Below are positions 28,440-36,796 of a stretch of 64,000 bases of DNA, piece after piece. Source of the DNA: Bacillus sp. FSL K6-3431 (GTDB lineage: Bacteria; Bacillota; Bacilli; Bacillales; Bacillaceae_C); the NCBI RefSeq assembly GCF_038002605.1, contig NZ_JBBOCT010000001.1:1302001-1366000 (forward strand), given 5' to 3'. Numbering within the stretch: position 1 is the first letter of the stretch; every line of letters begins with the position of its first letter. The notes below the pieces were generated by a model. The model was not told the origin of the DNA. It saw only the letters and a program-made list of their open reading frames with translations, and made no database searches. Both the position numbers and the translations under genes were made by a program.

Positions 28440-28800
28440 CTGAAAGAAGCCCCTCTTCAATCTTCTGAAAGGCGTACCTCAACGATAAGGAGGAGATGAA
28501 TTTCAGCTAGGCGTTTGGCTAAGTTAAACCTCCCTCTACTGTCAGCAGATCTGTCTAGATAATCACGAACGCTTAATCGGTTGGCGTTCTCTTCTGTATA
28601 ACTCAATCCTTTAAGGGCATAGACCTGGTCTGCTGGGAGTAGAAGACTCTACATAAAGCAAGGTACTACCAAAAACAGAAGCCTACATGTGAAGGGATAA
28701 GACTACTAACCTTAGGAACTGGGGAAATCCTAATAGTTAGTGGAATCACTGGCGTTCACACAGACCGTAAGATCATTTGTGGTGGAAGCTCAATACATTA
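28440..28800 (+). ncRNA. Candidate structured RNA of unknown class
   Basis: Within a 680-base gene-free interval (28258-28938) several strong stems nest. The main one is CTACT (28536-28540) with AGTAG (28638-28642), continued after a 2x2 loop by CAGCAGA (28543-28549) with TCTGCTG (28629-28635). It encloses the hairpin GAACGC (28567-28572) / GCGTTC (28584-28589). On its 3' side is ACTAAC-C-TTAGGA (28705-28717) paired with TCCTAA-TA-GTTAGT (28728-28741). On its 5' side GGAGG (about 28489) can pair with CCTCC (about 28528). GC content is higher than in flanking DNA. It could be a free-standing ncRNA or the remnant of an IS200/IS605 (TnpB) right end. Strand is chosen from the upstream promoter-like sequence; there is no clear terminator. 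Confidence 0.5.
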
Positions 28801-28865
28801 TTCTATCATTTATACACTTATATTAAATAGACATATGTTCCTTACATATAAGAAATCTGATCACC

Positions 28866-28914
28866 TTTCCAAATATTGTTTCCAATGCTATAATATTAAT
28901 AATTCAATTATTAA
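28866..28914 (+). promoter_or_regulatory. ykyB promoter and overlapping palindrome
   Basis: TTTCCA (28866-28871), 17 bases, TATAAT (28889-28894). Immediately downstream lies the perfect inverted repeat TTAATAATT-C-AATTATTAA (28896-28914), covering the expected start point, as an operator would. Confidence 0.6.
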
Positions 28915-28938
28915 CTTTATTTAGAAAGGTGTCTTATC

Positions 28939-29406
28939 ATGAATTCACGAACGATAAATAACCATGCTCATGATCCTACAATAGCTAACCTCTCGCAAGC
29001 TATATTTGCTGTAAACCGCCACGCTAAAACTGCACCTGATCCAAAGTTTCTTTATGGTTTAAAAAAAGCTGCACTTACCAAAATGATAGTAGAAAAAAAG
29101 GCGTTAAAAACTGGGTTGCATTTTTCTAGAAATCCCAAATATAGCCAACAACAATCAGATGTGATTGTAGAATGTGGAGATTATACATTCCATATTCCTC
29201 CAACCAAAGAGGACTTTGCAAATTTGCCCCATCTAGGTCATCTTGATCACCAATACCGAAATCCCAAATCCCGTATGTCCCTAAATATGGCGAAAAAGAT
29301 TCTTCAAGACTACACTGGAATCAAAGAAAAGGAAAATAATAATAATCGCCCTCCTAAGCCTCAAAAACCAGTCTTCAAAAAATTAGGAGAAAGTTTTTTA
29401 AACTAG
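28939..29406 (+). CDS. ykyB: YkyB family protein
   Basis: 155 residues with AGAAAGGTG upstream. Conserved blocks AVNRHAKTAPDPKFLYGLKK, GLHFSRNPKYSQQQSDV and PPTKEDFANLPHLG match B. subtilis YkyB, and the C-terminus ends KPVFKKLGES like the reference. No known catalytic motif; function unknown. It is convergent with cheV, as in B. subtilis, where ykyB neighbours cheV. Confidence 0.93.
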   Translation: MNSRTINNHAHDPTIANLSQAIFAVNRHAKTAPDPKFLYGLKKAALTKMIVEKKALKTGLHFSRNPKYSQQQSDVIVECGDYTFHIPPTKEDFANLPHLGHLDHQYRNPKSRMSLNMAKKILQDYTGIKEKENNNNRPPKPQKPVFKKLGESFLN

Positions 29407-29409
29407 TAC

Positions 29410-29450
29410 AAACCCGAATTTCCTGATTTACTGGAAATTCGGGTTTGTTT
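29410..29450. terminator. Bidirectional terminator between ykyB and cheV
   Basis: Stem AAACCCGAATTTCC / GGAAATTCGGGTTT, 14 bp, with a T-run on the plus side. Separates convergent genes. Confidence 0.9.
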
Positions 29451-29500
29451 TAATCTGGTAATACAAGCGAACAGCGATATTAACGTGCAATCTCACTTTT

Positions 29501-30412
29501 TCACATTATATGTTGGTCTATTTTTAATACAAGTTCATTTATTTCTGGTTTTGAAATTTGTTCAATCGCTCCTACAACATCCCCTTTATGGCGTAGATCT
29601 TCTGTGATAAGTGAGGAAAATATGATAACTGGTAATTTCGATAAATTAGGATTTTCTTTGATTTTTTTCGTAAAGTAATGCCCATCCATTTTAGGCATTT
29701 CGATATCTGTTATAACTAGATGTACCTCGTCATATACATTTGTCCCATTTTCACTAAATGATTGTAAGTATTCTAACGCATCTTCACCATTTTCAAAAAA
29801 CTCCACGTATTCATAGCCTGCGGCAGATAACGTTTCTTGTAATAGTTTTCTTAATAGAGGTGAGTCCTCCGCAGCAACGATACGTTTTAAAGATCGTTCA
29901 CGAACTCCTAAACTTTTAATTTTATCAACGTGGATCCCTGAATCAGGGTTTATATCAACAACGATTTTTTCAAAGTCCACGAGTAAAATCATCTCAATAT
30001 CACGTTTAATAACCCCAATGATGTGGGAACTGTCAACAGAATATAGATTAGCAGGTTTTTCAATCTGCTTCCATGAAATCCTATGTATTTGCGTAACATG
30101 ATGAACTTGAAAAACTACTTTTTGCTTATTAAACTCCGCGACAATAAACTTTTCATTTGCGATATCTTTATTAGCAGCAGGGTTAATTTTTAGAGCTTTT
30201 TCCATACTGATTACCGGTAGAACTTCCCCTCTAAGTTGTATGATACCCAAAACATTTGGATGAGCATGCGGAATCGGAGTAAGTGGTAAAGGCTGAATTA
30301 TTTCTCTGACCTTTAGTACATTAATCCCAAACTTATTACTATTTATTTCGAATTCGATTATTTCTAGCTCATTCGTACCACTTTCCAATAATATTCCAGC
30401 ATCATTGGTCAT
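29501..30412 (-). CDS. cheV: Chemotaxis coupling protein CheV
   Basis: 303 residues: a CheW-like domain (about 15-155, with QLRGEVLPVI) fused to a response-regulator receiver domain (about 177-300) with phospho-acceptor Asp236 in LVITDIEMP. It couples chemoreceptors to the CheA kinase and helps adaptation once phosphorylated. It implies the organism is motile, though no flagellar genes lie in this window. Confidence 0.95.
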   Translation of the reverse strand: MTNDAGILLESGTNELEIIEFEINSNKFGINVLKVREIIQPLPLTPIPHAHPNVLGIIQLRGEVLPVISMEKALKINPAANKDIANEKFIVAEFNKQKVVFQVHHVTQIHRISWKQIEKPANLYSVDSSHIIGVIKRDIEMILLVDFEKIVVDINPDSGIHVDKIKSLGVRERSLKRIVAAEDSPLLRKLLQETLSAAGYEYVEFFENGEDALEYLQSFSENGTNVYDEVHLVITDIEMPKMDGHYFTKKIKENPNLSKLPVIIFSSLITEDLRHKGDVVGAIEQISKPEINELVLKIDQHIM

Positions 30413-30428
30413 TTATTAATCTTCCTCT

Positions 30429-31292
30429 CTACTTCCAATACTTAATTAGTGCTTGTGTGCCACTATCTCCCTCACCGTCTGCTACAAGTGAATCATACAT
30501 TTCTTTTGCTAACTTTAGACCCGGAAGCTTTAATTCCATATTTTCTGCCTCATCTAGGGCAATTCCCATGTCTTTGACAAAATGTTTAATAAAAAAACCG
30601 GGGCTATAATCTTCCATCAAGACGCGCGGTATTAAATTTGTCATAGACCAGCTTCCAGCTGCACCTTGGCTAATAGACTTCAATACATGATCAGGGTTTA
30701 ATCCTGATTGCTTTGCGTAAATGATAGCTTCCGTTACACCAATCATTGTTGAAGCAATTGCGATTTGATTACACATTTTTGTATGTTGACCTGCTCCCGC
30801 CTCTCCTTGATACACAATGTTTCCACCTATTCTCTGGAAAACTGGATATAAATCCTCAAAAGCATCTTTGTCTCCACCTACCATGATAGAAAGGGTTCCG
30901 TTCTTCGCTCCAATGTCTCCACCTGAAACAGGTGCATCCAATGCCTTAAAACCATGATGCTTCGCAGTCTCATCGATTTTCTTCGCCAAGGTTGGGGTTG
31001 ATGTGGTCATATCAACAGTGATTGACTCTTTATTAACCCCTTCAATTATTCCCTCTTTTCCAAAATACACTTCTTCTACATCTTGAGGATAACCAACCAT
31101 TGTAATTATTATTTCGGCAGATTCTGCAATTTCTTTAGGAGTTTCCTTCCAAATCGCTCCTTCTTTAAGAATATCTTCTGCTTTACTCTTTGTTCGACTA
31201 TAAATGTACACATGGTGACCTGCTGATAATAAATTCCGTACGATCCCCTTACCCATGACACCTAGACCGATAAAACCAATTGATTTTTTCAT
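30429..31292 (-). CDS. ykwC: Beta-hydroxyacid dehydrogenase YkwC
   Basis: 287 residues from ATG 31292 (GAAAGGG upstream). N-terminal NAD(P) motif GLGVMGKGIVRNLL, substrate motif DAPVSGGDIGAKNGTL, and catalytic-Lys region GAGQHTKMCNQI define the 3-hydroxyisobutyrate dehydrogenase family. Substrate not determined. It ends 16 bases before cheV and may be co-transcribed with it. Confidence 0.9.
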   Translation of the reverse strand: MKKSIGFIGLGVMGKGIVRNLLSAGHHVYIYSRTKSKAEDILKEGAIWKETPKEIAESAEIIITMVGYPQDVEEVYFGKEGIIEGVNKESITVDMTTSTPTLAKKIDETAKHHGFKALDAPVSGGDIGAKNGTLSIMVGGDKDAFEDLYPVFQRIGGNIVYQGEAGAGQHTKMCNQIAIASTMIGVTEAIIYAKQSGLNPDHVLKSISQGAAGSWSMTNLIPRVLMEDYSPGFFIKHFVKDMGIALDEAENMELKLPGLKLAKEMYDSLVADGEGDSGTQALIKYWK

Positions 31293-31395
31293 TTTATTCA
31301 ACCCTTTCCATATTTCGTAACCTTTTCTATTTACAGAAGATATAATTAACTCAAATTTATTATATCATTATCATATGAATTTTTAATTTTAAATA

Positions 31396-31434
31396 CAAAA
31401 AATGCCGCTAGACCTATAGTCTAGCGGCAAAAAA
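31396..31434. terminator. ptsHI terminator
   Basis: Stem TGCCGCTAGAC / GTCTAGCGGCA with A/T runs on both sides, about 105 bases after ptsI. A second weaker hairpin AATAGT...ACTATT (about 31463-31490) lies between. Confidence 0.9.
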
Positions 31435-31539
31435 GGGGGAAAATGAGAATGAAATGACTACGAATAGTCATGTCAATCATGATTACTATTCTATACCACC
31501 TTTTACTAATTTATACTCCTAGATAAAATTACAATTTCA

Positions 31540-33258
31540 TTACATATTTATTACTTGTTTTACTAAGTCAACTACCTCTTCAGTAGAACCTTTTTGAAGT
31601 GCTTCTTCTGCTAATTGGCTCATCTGATTGGAATCTAATTGCTTAATTTGACTTCTTGCTTTAAGAATGGATGATGCACTCATTGAAAATTCGTCTAGAC
31701 CGAGACCTAAAAGAAGCGGAATGGCCATTTCATCGCCAGCCATTTCTCCACACATACCAGCCCATTTTCCTTCATTATGAGCCGCATCAATAACCATTTT
31801 TACCAATCTTAAAATAGCTGGATTATACGGCTGATAGAGATATGATACACGCTCATTCATTCTATCTGCAGCCATTGTATATTGGATTAAATCGTTTGTA
31901 CCAATGCTAAAGAAATCGACTTCTTTAGCAAATTGATCAGCTAAAACCGCAGTTGAAGGAATTTCAACCATAATACCAACTTCGATATTTCCTGAGACAC
32001 TAACGCCATCACTTTGAAGTTTTTCTTGTTCTTCTAATAATATCGCTTTTGCTGAACGAAACTCATCTAGCGTTGCGATCATTGGAAACATAATTTTCAA
32101 GTTACCAAATGTGCTTGCTCGAAGAAGTGCACGTAACTGCGTCCGGAAAATTTCTTGTTCCTCAAAGCACAAACGGATAGCGCGTAAACCAAGGAATGGA
32201 TTCATCTCTTCCGGCAATTGTAAATATGGAAGATTTTTATCCCCTCCAATATCCAATGTACGAACGACTACCGCCTTACCATCCATGCTTTCTAAAACCT
32301 TTTTATAAGCTTCGAACTGTTCTTCTTCTGTTGGTAGTTGGTCTCTTTCCATATAAAGAAATTCTGTTCTATATAATCCAACTGCTTCTCCGCCATTATG
32401 GAGTACGCCTTCAACATCATTAGGTGTTCCTATATTTGCAGCAAGCTCAACTTGTTTACCATCTTTAGTAAAAGTTAGTTCATTTTTAAGCAAAGCCCAT
32501 TCAGCTTTTTGCTGCTCTATTTTTTCAGCATCTTTTTTATACTGACTTACGATTTCAGGAGTTGGATTAATATGTACATCACCATTCACTCCATCAACAA
32601 TAATCAGGTCACCGTTTTGAATAGTTCCCGTCGCATTATTAGATCCCACTACCGCAGGGATTTCCATGGAGCGAGCCATAATAGCGGAATGGGATGTGCG
32701 TCCACCTATATCAGTCGTGAATCCTTGTACAAACTCTTTATTAAGTTGTGCAGTATCCGATGGAGTTAAGTCCTCAGCCACAATAATAACTTTTTCAGCA
32801 ATTGCACCCGGATTTGGAATCTCTACTCCAAGCAAATGTGCTAGCACTCTTTTGGTTACGTCTTTGATATCTGCAGCACGCTCTCTCATATACTCATTAT
32901 CCATTTGTTCAAACATGGTAATAAACATATCTGTTATTTCTTTCAAAGCGAATTCTGCATTTACTAAATCCGTTTTAATTTTATCTTCAATTGAGGATAA
33001 AAGTTCTGGATCACTTAATACAAGTATATGTGCATCAAAGATCGCCGCCTTGTCCTCGCCTAGATCTTTTGCAGCATTATCGCGAATGACTTGAAGCTCG
33101 CTTTTTGCTCCTTCTACACTTAAATGAAAACGAGCAATTTCTACAGATGTGTCAGTTATAGAAGTTTTTTTCACGGAGAGGTCCGGTTCCACCATACGAT
33201 ATGCTTTCCCGATAGCAATCCCGTGTGATGCAGCAATACCTTTTAAGATTGTTGACAT
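31540..33258 (-). CDS. ptsI: PTS enzyme I
   Basis: 572-residue phosphoenolpyruvate-protein phosphotransferase, the first step of PTS sugar uptake. The phosphorylated His190 lies in [13 protein letters not shown]. The C-terminal PEP-binding barrel has GLRAIRLC and the catalytic Cys region GMCGEMAGD. Its ATG overlaps the last base of the ptsH stop (TAATG), so the pair is translationally coupled. Confidence 0.98.
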   Translation of the reverse strand: MSTILKGIAASHGIAIGKAYRMVEPDLSVKKTSITDTSVEIARFHLSVEGAKSELQVIRDNAAKDLGEDKAAIFDAHILVLSDPELLSSIEDKIKTDLVNAEFALKEITDMFITMFEQMDNEYMRERAADIKDVTKRVLAHLLGVEIPNPGAIAEKVIIVAEDLTPSDTAQLNKEFVQGFTTDIGGRTSHSAIMARSMEIPAVVGSNNATGTIQNGDLIIVDGVNGDVHINPTPEIVSQYKKDAEKIEQQKAEWALLKNELTFTKDGKQVELAANIGTPNDVEGVLHNGGEAVGLYRTEFLYMERDQLPTEEEQFEAYKKVLESMDGKAVVVRTLDIGGDKNLPYLQLPEEMNPFLGLRAIRLCFEEQEIFRTQLRALLRASTFGNLKIMFPMIATLDEFRSAKAILLEEQEKLQSDGVSVSGNIEVGIMVEIPSTAVLADQFAKEVDFFSIGTNDLIQYTMAADRMNERVSYLYQPYNPAILRLVKMVIDAAHNEGKWAGMCGEMAGDEMAIPLLLGLGLDEFSMSASSILKARSQIKQLDSNQMSQLAEEALQKGSTEEVVDLVKQVINM

Positions 33259-33524
33259 TATTCAGCAAGACCTTCTTTTGTAAATAATTCTTGAATGCTC
33301 GCCAATGCTTCTTCTTCATCGTTACCATCTGCAGATATGGTAATAATAGCCCCTTTACCAATACCGAGTGACATAACACCCATAATAGACTTCAGGTTTA
33401 CTTTCTTGTCTTTATATTCTAACTGAATGTCTGAAGAGAATCTGCTTGCAGTCTGAACTAGCAACGTTGCAGGTCTTGCATGAATCCCCGTATCAGCAGT
33501 TACTGTAAATTGTTTTTCCGTCAT
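33258..33524 (-). CDS. ptsH: Phosphocarrier protein HPr
   Basis: 88 residues. His15 ([10 protein letters not shown]) receives phosphate from enzyme I and passes it to sugar-specific EII proteins. Ser46 ([11 protein letters not shown]) is the site used by HPr kinase to create the CcpA co-repressor, so catabolite control of the usual Firmicute type is expected. GGAGACGATTACT precedes the ATG. Confidence 0.98.
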   Translation of the reverse strand: MTEKQFTVTADTGIHARPATLLVQTASRFSSDIQLEYKDKKVNLKSIMGVMSLGIGKGAIITISADGNDEEEALASIQELFTKEGLAE

Positions 33525-33705
33525 AGTAATCGTCTCCTTTTTTTATCTGAGATAAAATATTAATCTCTCCATTATAAAAGTAGCTAATTTTATCAGTTTC
33601 GTCAATCAAAGTGCAACAAAAACAAGTTAAATAATTTTCGACAACTATTTTTAACTCATTATTACCCTTTATTAATAAATTTTACCACGAAATCATTAAT
33701 TTATA
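33525..33705 (-). promoter_or_regulatory. ptsHI upstream region
   Basis: Non-coding leader ahead of ptsH. A TATAAT-like element (33571-33576 on the minus strand) is present, but no convincing -35 and no catabolite-response element was seen. A GlcT-type antiterminator is not evident. Confidence 0.35.
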
Positions 33706-33717
33706 TTTGTTGTTTGG

Positions 33718-33900
33718 TTACCGTTTATCAATTCTGCCTCGTCGGAATTACGTCCAGATTCTATCGAGCTCGCTCGATAAACTTCCTCTGAAAATCTGTG
33801 ACATCTGCCGGAGGCTTTCACTTCATTCAGCCGGAGTTTGCACTCCACTGATTCATCCCTCTTATACAAGTGGGGGACTTGACTTCTGCTGAATGAAGTT
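33718..33900. repeat. Dispersed hairpin repeat (about 180 bp)
   Basis: Contains a hairpin ATCGAG-CTCG-CTCGAT (about 33758-33777) and a 12-bp perfect inverted repeat ACTTCATTCAGC (33820-33831) / GCTGAATGAAGT (33888-33899). The block beginning TTCTGCCTCGTCGGAATTAC is familiar to me as a non-coding multi-copy repeat of Lysinibacillus-type genomes. It abuts the 3' end of the next minus-strand gene and supplies its stop codon. No ORF for mobility. Confidence 0.6.
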
Positions 33901-34093
33901 AAACTCTTGGTGAATCAAGATACTCGTAAAAAATATTTCCACCTTGTCTGGCAATTCCATGAAAATACTTATAATCTTCTTGTTCGACTAGCACTTGACG
34001 AAACGTCAAAAAATCTTCTTTTTTTATTTCAATATGACCTATTTCTTTTGAACGTAACTGGTCAATAATTTCTCTCGCTATTTCAAGTTCCAT
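33899..34093 (-). CDS. Small hypothetical protein, 64 aa
   Basis: 64 residues from ATG 34093, preceded by GAGGTGAT; a longer frame to 34123 is unlikely. The sequence (MELEIAREIIDQLRSKEIGHIEIKKEDF...) suggests a compact soluble alpha/beta protein. No family recognised. The stop codon falls at the boundary of the repeat at 33718-33900, so the native C-terminus may have been altered. Confidence 0.6.
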   Translation of the reverse strand: MELEIAREIIDQLRSKEIGHIEIKKEDFLTFRQVLVEQEDYKYFHGIARQGGNIFYEYLDSPRV

Positions 34094-34442
34094 CCTTTTT
34101 ATCACCTCATAATTATATAACATATATCTGCTAATCCCTAGGATATTCTATATGAATGATATGGTCTTTGTCTAATGATTAAAGTTATGTTGCACTTTAC
34201 TGAGAAATAGTGCAAACTATTAAGAAAAGTGAAGGCACTTTGGTCATCCTAAAAACCGCATTCTACGAGCTGGTTATTGGATATTAGCGAGTATTATCAT
34301 TATTATATAAGGATAGCTATCCGCTATTCGACCTGTGTCTGACCTTATCGCATTAATGCTAAACGGAGAATTATTACTTCAACATTACATCTCTAAAAAA
34401 CTTATACTTTCTGATGATTAAAAGAGCAAAGGGGAGATTGTT
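34094..34442. other. Gene-free stretch with palindromes
   Basis: 349 bases with no credible ORF. It holds the hairpin TTGCACT (34190-34196) / AGTGCAA (34209-34215) and the perfect 12-bp palindrome GGATAGCTATCC (34311-34322). No promoter I can assign with confidence for ykvS, which follows on the plus strand. Confidence 0.4.
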
Positions 34443-34634
34443 TTGAAAATTGCAGAACTGGGAAATGTAATTGAATTTAAAGAAGGTTTAACTGGTGTTG
34501 TCGAGAAAGTAAACGAAAATTCAGTCATTGTTAACCTGACGTACATGGATAATTTCCATGAACTAGAATTAGAAGAGAAAACGGTTGTTAATCATAAAAA
34601 TTATAAAATAATTAAAGAATCATTGAATGTTTAA
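34443..34634 (+). CDS. ykvS: DUF2187 protein YkvS
   Basis: 63 residues from TTG 34443, with AAAGGGGAGA at ideal spacing. Small beta-barrel-like, KOW-type sequence (IEFKEGLTGVVEKVNENSVIVNL... ENKTVVNHKNY-like end) as in B. subtilis YkvS, function unknown. Followed directly by a short GU-containing terminator hairpin (34634-34660). Confidence 0.88.
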   Translation: MKIAELGNVIEFKEGLTGVVEKVNENSVIVNLTYMDNFHELELEEKTVVNHKNYKIIKESLNV

Positions 34635-34660
34635 AAAGGCAGGCTTCCGCTTGCTTTTTC
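34634..34660 (+). terminator. ykvS terminator
   Basis: AAGGCAGGC / GCTTGCTTT stem including three G-U pairs, loop TTCC, T-run CTTTTTC, overlapping the end of the stop codon. Confidence 0.65.
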
Positions 34661-34895
34661 TCTTATTACTCTTGAACACTGTAAGTATAGCATATGCGTC
34701 GTGCTTGCGTCGCATCACAAATCCCGACATCCACACATGGACCGAAGTTCCAACTATTACTAGGCTATTTAGCAACCACTTGTTATTCTAGTTTAAGGGA
34801 AGAACACTTATGTACGTTTAAGGCTAGAATGTATGTCTTAGAATCCGTTGTGTTTTTATGTGCGACTTGGTTATCCAATTAGAAAGGAAACGACT

Positions 34896-35507
34896 ATGAA
34901 AAAAAGTTTTACAGATATTAAATTATTAGGCGGTTTTATCTTAGCCTACTTACTCATCTACATAGCTTTTGATAGTAAGGGAGTATTTTGGTATTTATAT
35001 ACCGCCGCAATGTTATTTTTAATAAGCATTTCTATCATTAGTGAAAAAATCGAAGACAAAGCGTCACCTAAAGAATATTTTATTTTCGGCATATCATCTG
35101 GAATTGCTTTATACATCTTATTTTATGTGGGCGACAGCATGTTAACATTACTACCGGGTTCTTTCGATAAACAAATTGCTAAAATATACACAGTCTTTTC
35201 ATTTGAGTGGATGTGGCATTACCTCGTATTATTTTTAATCATCATTCCCGGCGAAGAAATTTTCTGGAGAGGATTTGTTCAAAAAAGATTAATGAGATAT
35301 ATGAACTTCAAAGTTGCCGTATTCATTGCCGCGACATTAAATGCCGCCGTTTTTGCTTTTTCCGGTTATCCCCTTCTTATGATTGCAGCGTTTATTAGTG
35401 CCATTGTTTGGGGAAGCCTTTATGTTTGGAAAAGAAGCATGCCACTACTCATTATTTCTCATCTAATATTTGATCTACTACTATTAATTATTATACCTTT
35501 GGCATAA
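34896..35507 (+). CDS. CPBP (Abi/CAAX-type) intramembrane protease homologue
   Basis: 203 residues from ATG 34896 (AAAGGAAAC upstream), with about six membrane spans. CPBP motif 1 is present as GEEIFWRG (EExxxR), and motif 3 as SHLIFDLL (HxxxD). Motif 2, normally FxxxH, reads VFAFSGYP with no His, so metal binding may be incomplete. Members cleave or modify membrane proteins, often in bacteriocin immunity or signalling. Target unknown. Confidence 0.8.
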   Translation: MKKSFTDIKLLGGFILAYLLIYIAFDSKGVFWYLYTAAMLFLISISIISEKIEDKASPKEYFIFGISSGIALYILFYVGDSMLTLLPGSFDKQIAKIYTVFSFEWMWHYLVLFLIIIPGEEIFWRGFVQKRLMRYMNFKVAVFIAATLNAAVFAFSGYPLLMIAAFISAIVWGSLYVWKRSMPLLIISHLIFDLLLLIIIPLA

Positions 35508-35513
35508 TAAACG

Positions 35514-35560
35514 GAAAATGCAGCCTGATTCCTTTTTGAATTAGAAGCTGCATCTTTTTT
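35514..35560. terminator. Bidirectional terminator between CPBP gene and ykvI
   Basis: Stem ATGCAGC / GCTGCAT continued by ATTC/GAAT, A/T runs on both sides. Lies between convergent genes. Confidence 0.85.
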
Positions 35561-36596
35561 ATGCTTTTTTCGTGGGCTTTAACGCTAAAATGAATAAAAA
35601 TATGAGACTTACATATCCAAACAGTGGATATAAAAGTTGGAGTAAAAATCCATAATCAACTAAGCCAATAACATATACTACAAGAAGTATTCCACCATAA
35701 ATTAATAAACTATTAATTCGAAGATACTTACGAATTTGTCGTTCAATTCCATACATATTTCCGATCACAGATGTAAATATTTCACCATAAATGACCGCAA
35801 CATATAATAGATAGAGACTACTTGCAGCATGTTTAACAACGACGGCCATAGGGATATCAAATGTTGTAAAGTTTGGGAGCGTCAATAATGTAATATGACT
35901 TGTTATTAACACAAAGGTAAGTAAGAAACCACCAATTATTCCACCGAGTCTCACCGTAGCTTTGTCGTTCATTTCTACTGCAATCGGCACGAGCACTGCT
36001 TGAGCTAATGCAAGGTTTAATGCAGCATAGGAAAATGCAGAGATGATCGTGTGTATCGGTGTTGGTGTTGTGGGTACTGAGAAAAAGGTTTCAAGATATC
36101 CAGTTGTCGGAACAGATTTAAGCATTAATATAAATGAGAATAATATTAGTGCCGGTACGACAAAAGAATTAACTGCAAATAAACCTTTTGCCCCTACTGC
36201 CATTACTATTATGGCTAGGATGCCTGTTAAAATCGCTCCAGTAGATTTTGAATAACCTAGTTGTTCCGTAAATAATGCATCTGCACCTGCCATCATCACA
36301 GCGCATATGCCTAAAAGCATTAGCAATGTAAATATATTCATTACACCGGATATTTTTTTACCATATAAGTATTTATTAAATTCCTCAAATGAAGTTGCTT
36401 GAATTTCAATTGCTTTCGTCATTATTTTCGATCCAAGGAAAATAAATAAATAACCAGCAAGTAATATAGCCAAAAAGCCATGAAAGCCAAAACGCGTAAA
36501 AAACGCCACAATTTCTTTTCCAGTTGCAAAGCCTGCGCCAATTACTGTTCCGACATATACAGCGGCTATTTGGAAAGCCCCTGTCCATTTTTTCAA
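35559..36596 (-). CDS. ykvI: YkvI-family membrane transporter
   Basis: 345 residues from TTG 36596 (GGTGGAGGTGG upstream). About ten membrane spans; the first has the glycine-rich AAVYVGTVIGAGFATGKEI typical of LeuT-fold transporters of the YkvI group. Substrate unknown. Divergent from clpE as in B. subtilis, where ykvI lies near clpE. Confidence 0.87.
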   Translation of the reverse strand: MKKWTGAFQIAAVYVGTVIGAGFATGKEIVAFFTRFGFHGFLAILLAGYLFIFLGSKIMTKAIEIQATSFEEFNKYLYGKKISGVMNIFTLLMLLGICAVMMAGADALFTEQLGYSKSTGAILTGILAIIVMAVGAKGLFAVNSFVVPALILFSFILMLKSVPTTGYLETFFSVPTTPTPIHTIISAFSYAALNLALAQAVLVPIAVEMNDKATVRLGGIIGGFLLTFVLITSHITLLTLPNFTTFDIPMAVVVKHAASSLYLLYVAVIYGEIFTSVIGNMYGIERQIRKYLRINSLLIYGGILLVVYVIGLVDYGFLLQLLYPLFGYVSLIFLFILALKPTKKA

Positions 36597-36680
36597 GCCA
36601 CCTCCACCTTTCAATATATCCCTCTCTCATTACATCCTATGTACATGCCCTGAATAAAATCCAAAAAGTAAGCAAAACAA

Positions 36681-36767
36681 TTGAAAGTCAAAATAGGTCA
36701 GTGTATAATAAAGGCATGATCAATATTGGTCAATGTTTTTTTGTAACTTTGGTCAAAATTGATCAAG
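36681..36767 (+). promoter_or_regulatory. clpE promoter with three CtsR operators
   Basis: Promoter TTGAAA (36681-36686), 17 bases, TATAAT (36704-36709). Three CtsR-type heptad direct repeats are seen: AGTCAAA-ATA-GGTCAGT (36686-36702), filling the promoter spacer; GATCAAT-ATT-GGTCAAT (36718-36734), over the start site; and GGTCAAA-ATT-GATCAAG (36751-36767), downstream. This agrees with CtsR repression of clpE in B. subtilis and predicts heat and protein-stress induction. Confidence 0.9.
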
Positions 36768-36796
36768 TCAATACTTATATGGAGGATTGATTTTAT

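Noticed and set aside
28440..28800. Group II intron, tmRNA, RNase P or 6S RNA
   Set aside because: No domain V-like hairpin, no tag peptide or tRNA-like ends, no P4/CR consensus, and no 6S open-bubble layout.
34694..34882. 62-codon plus-strand ORF upstream of the CPBP gene
   Set aside because: No RBS, unusual composition, overlaps the leader of the real gene.
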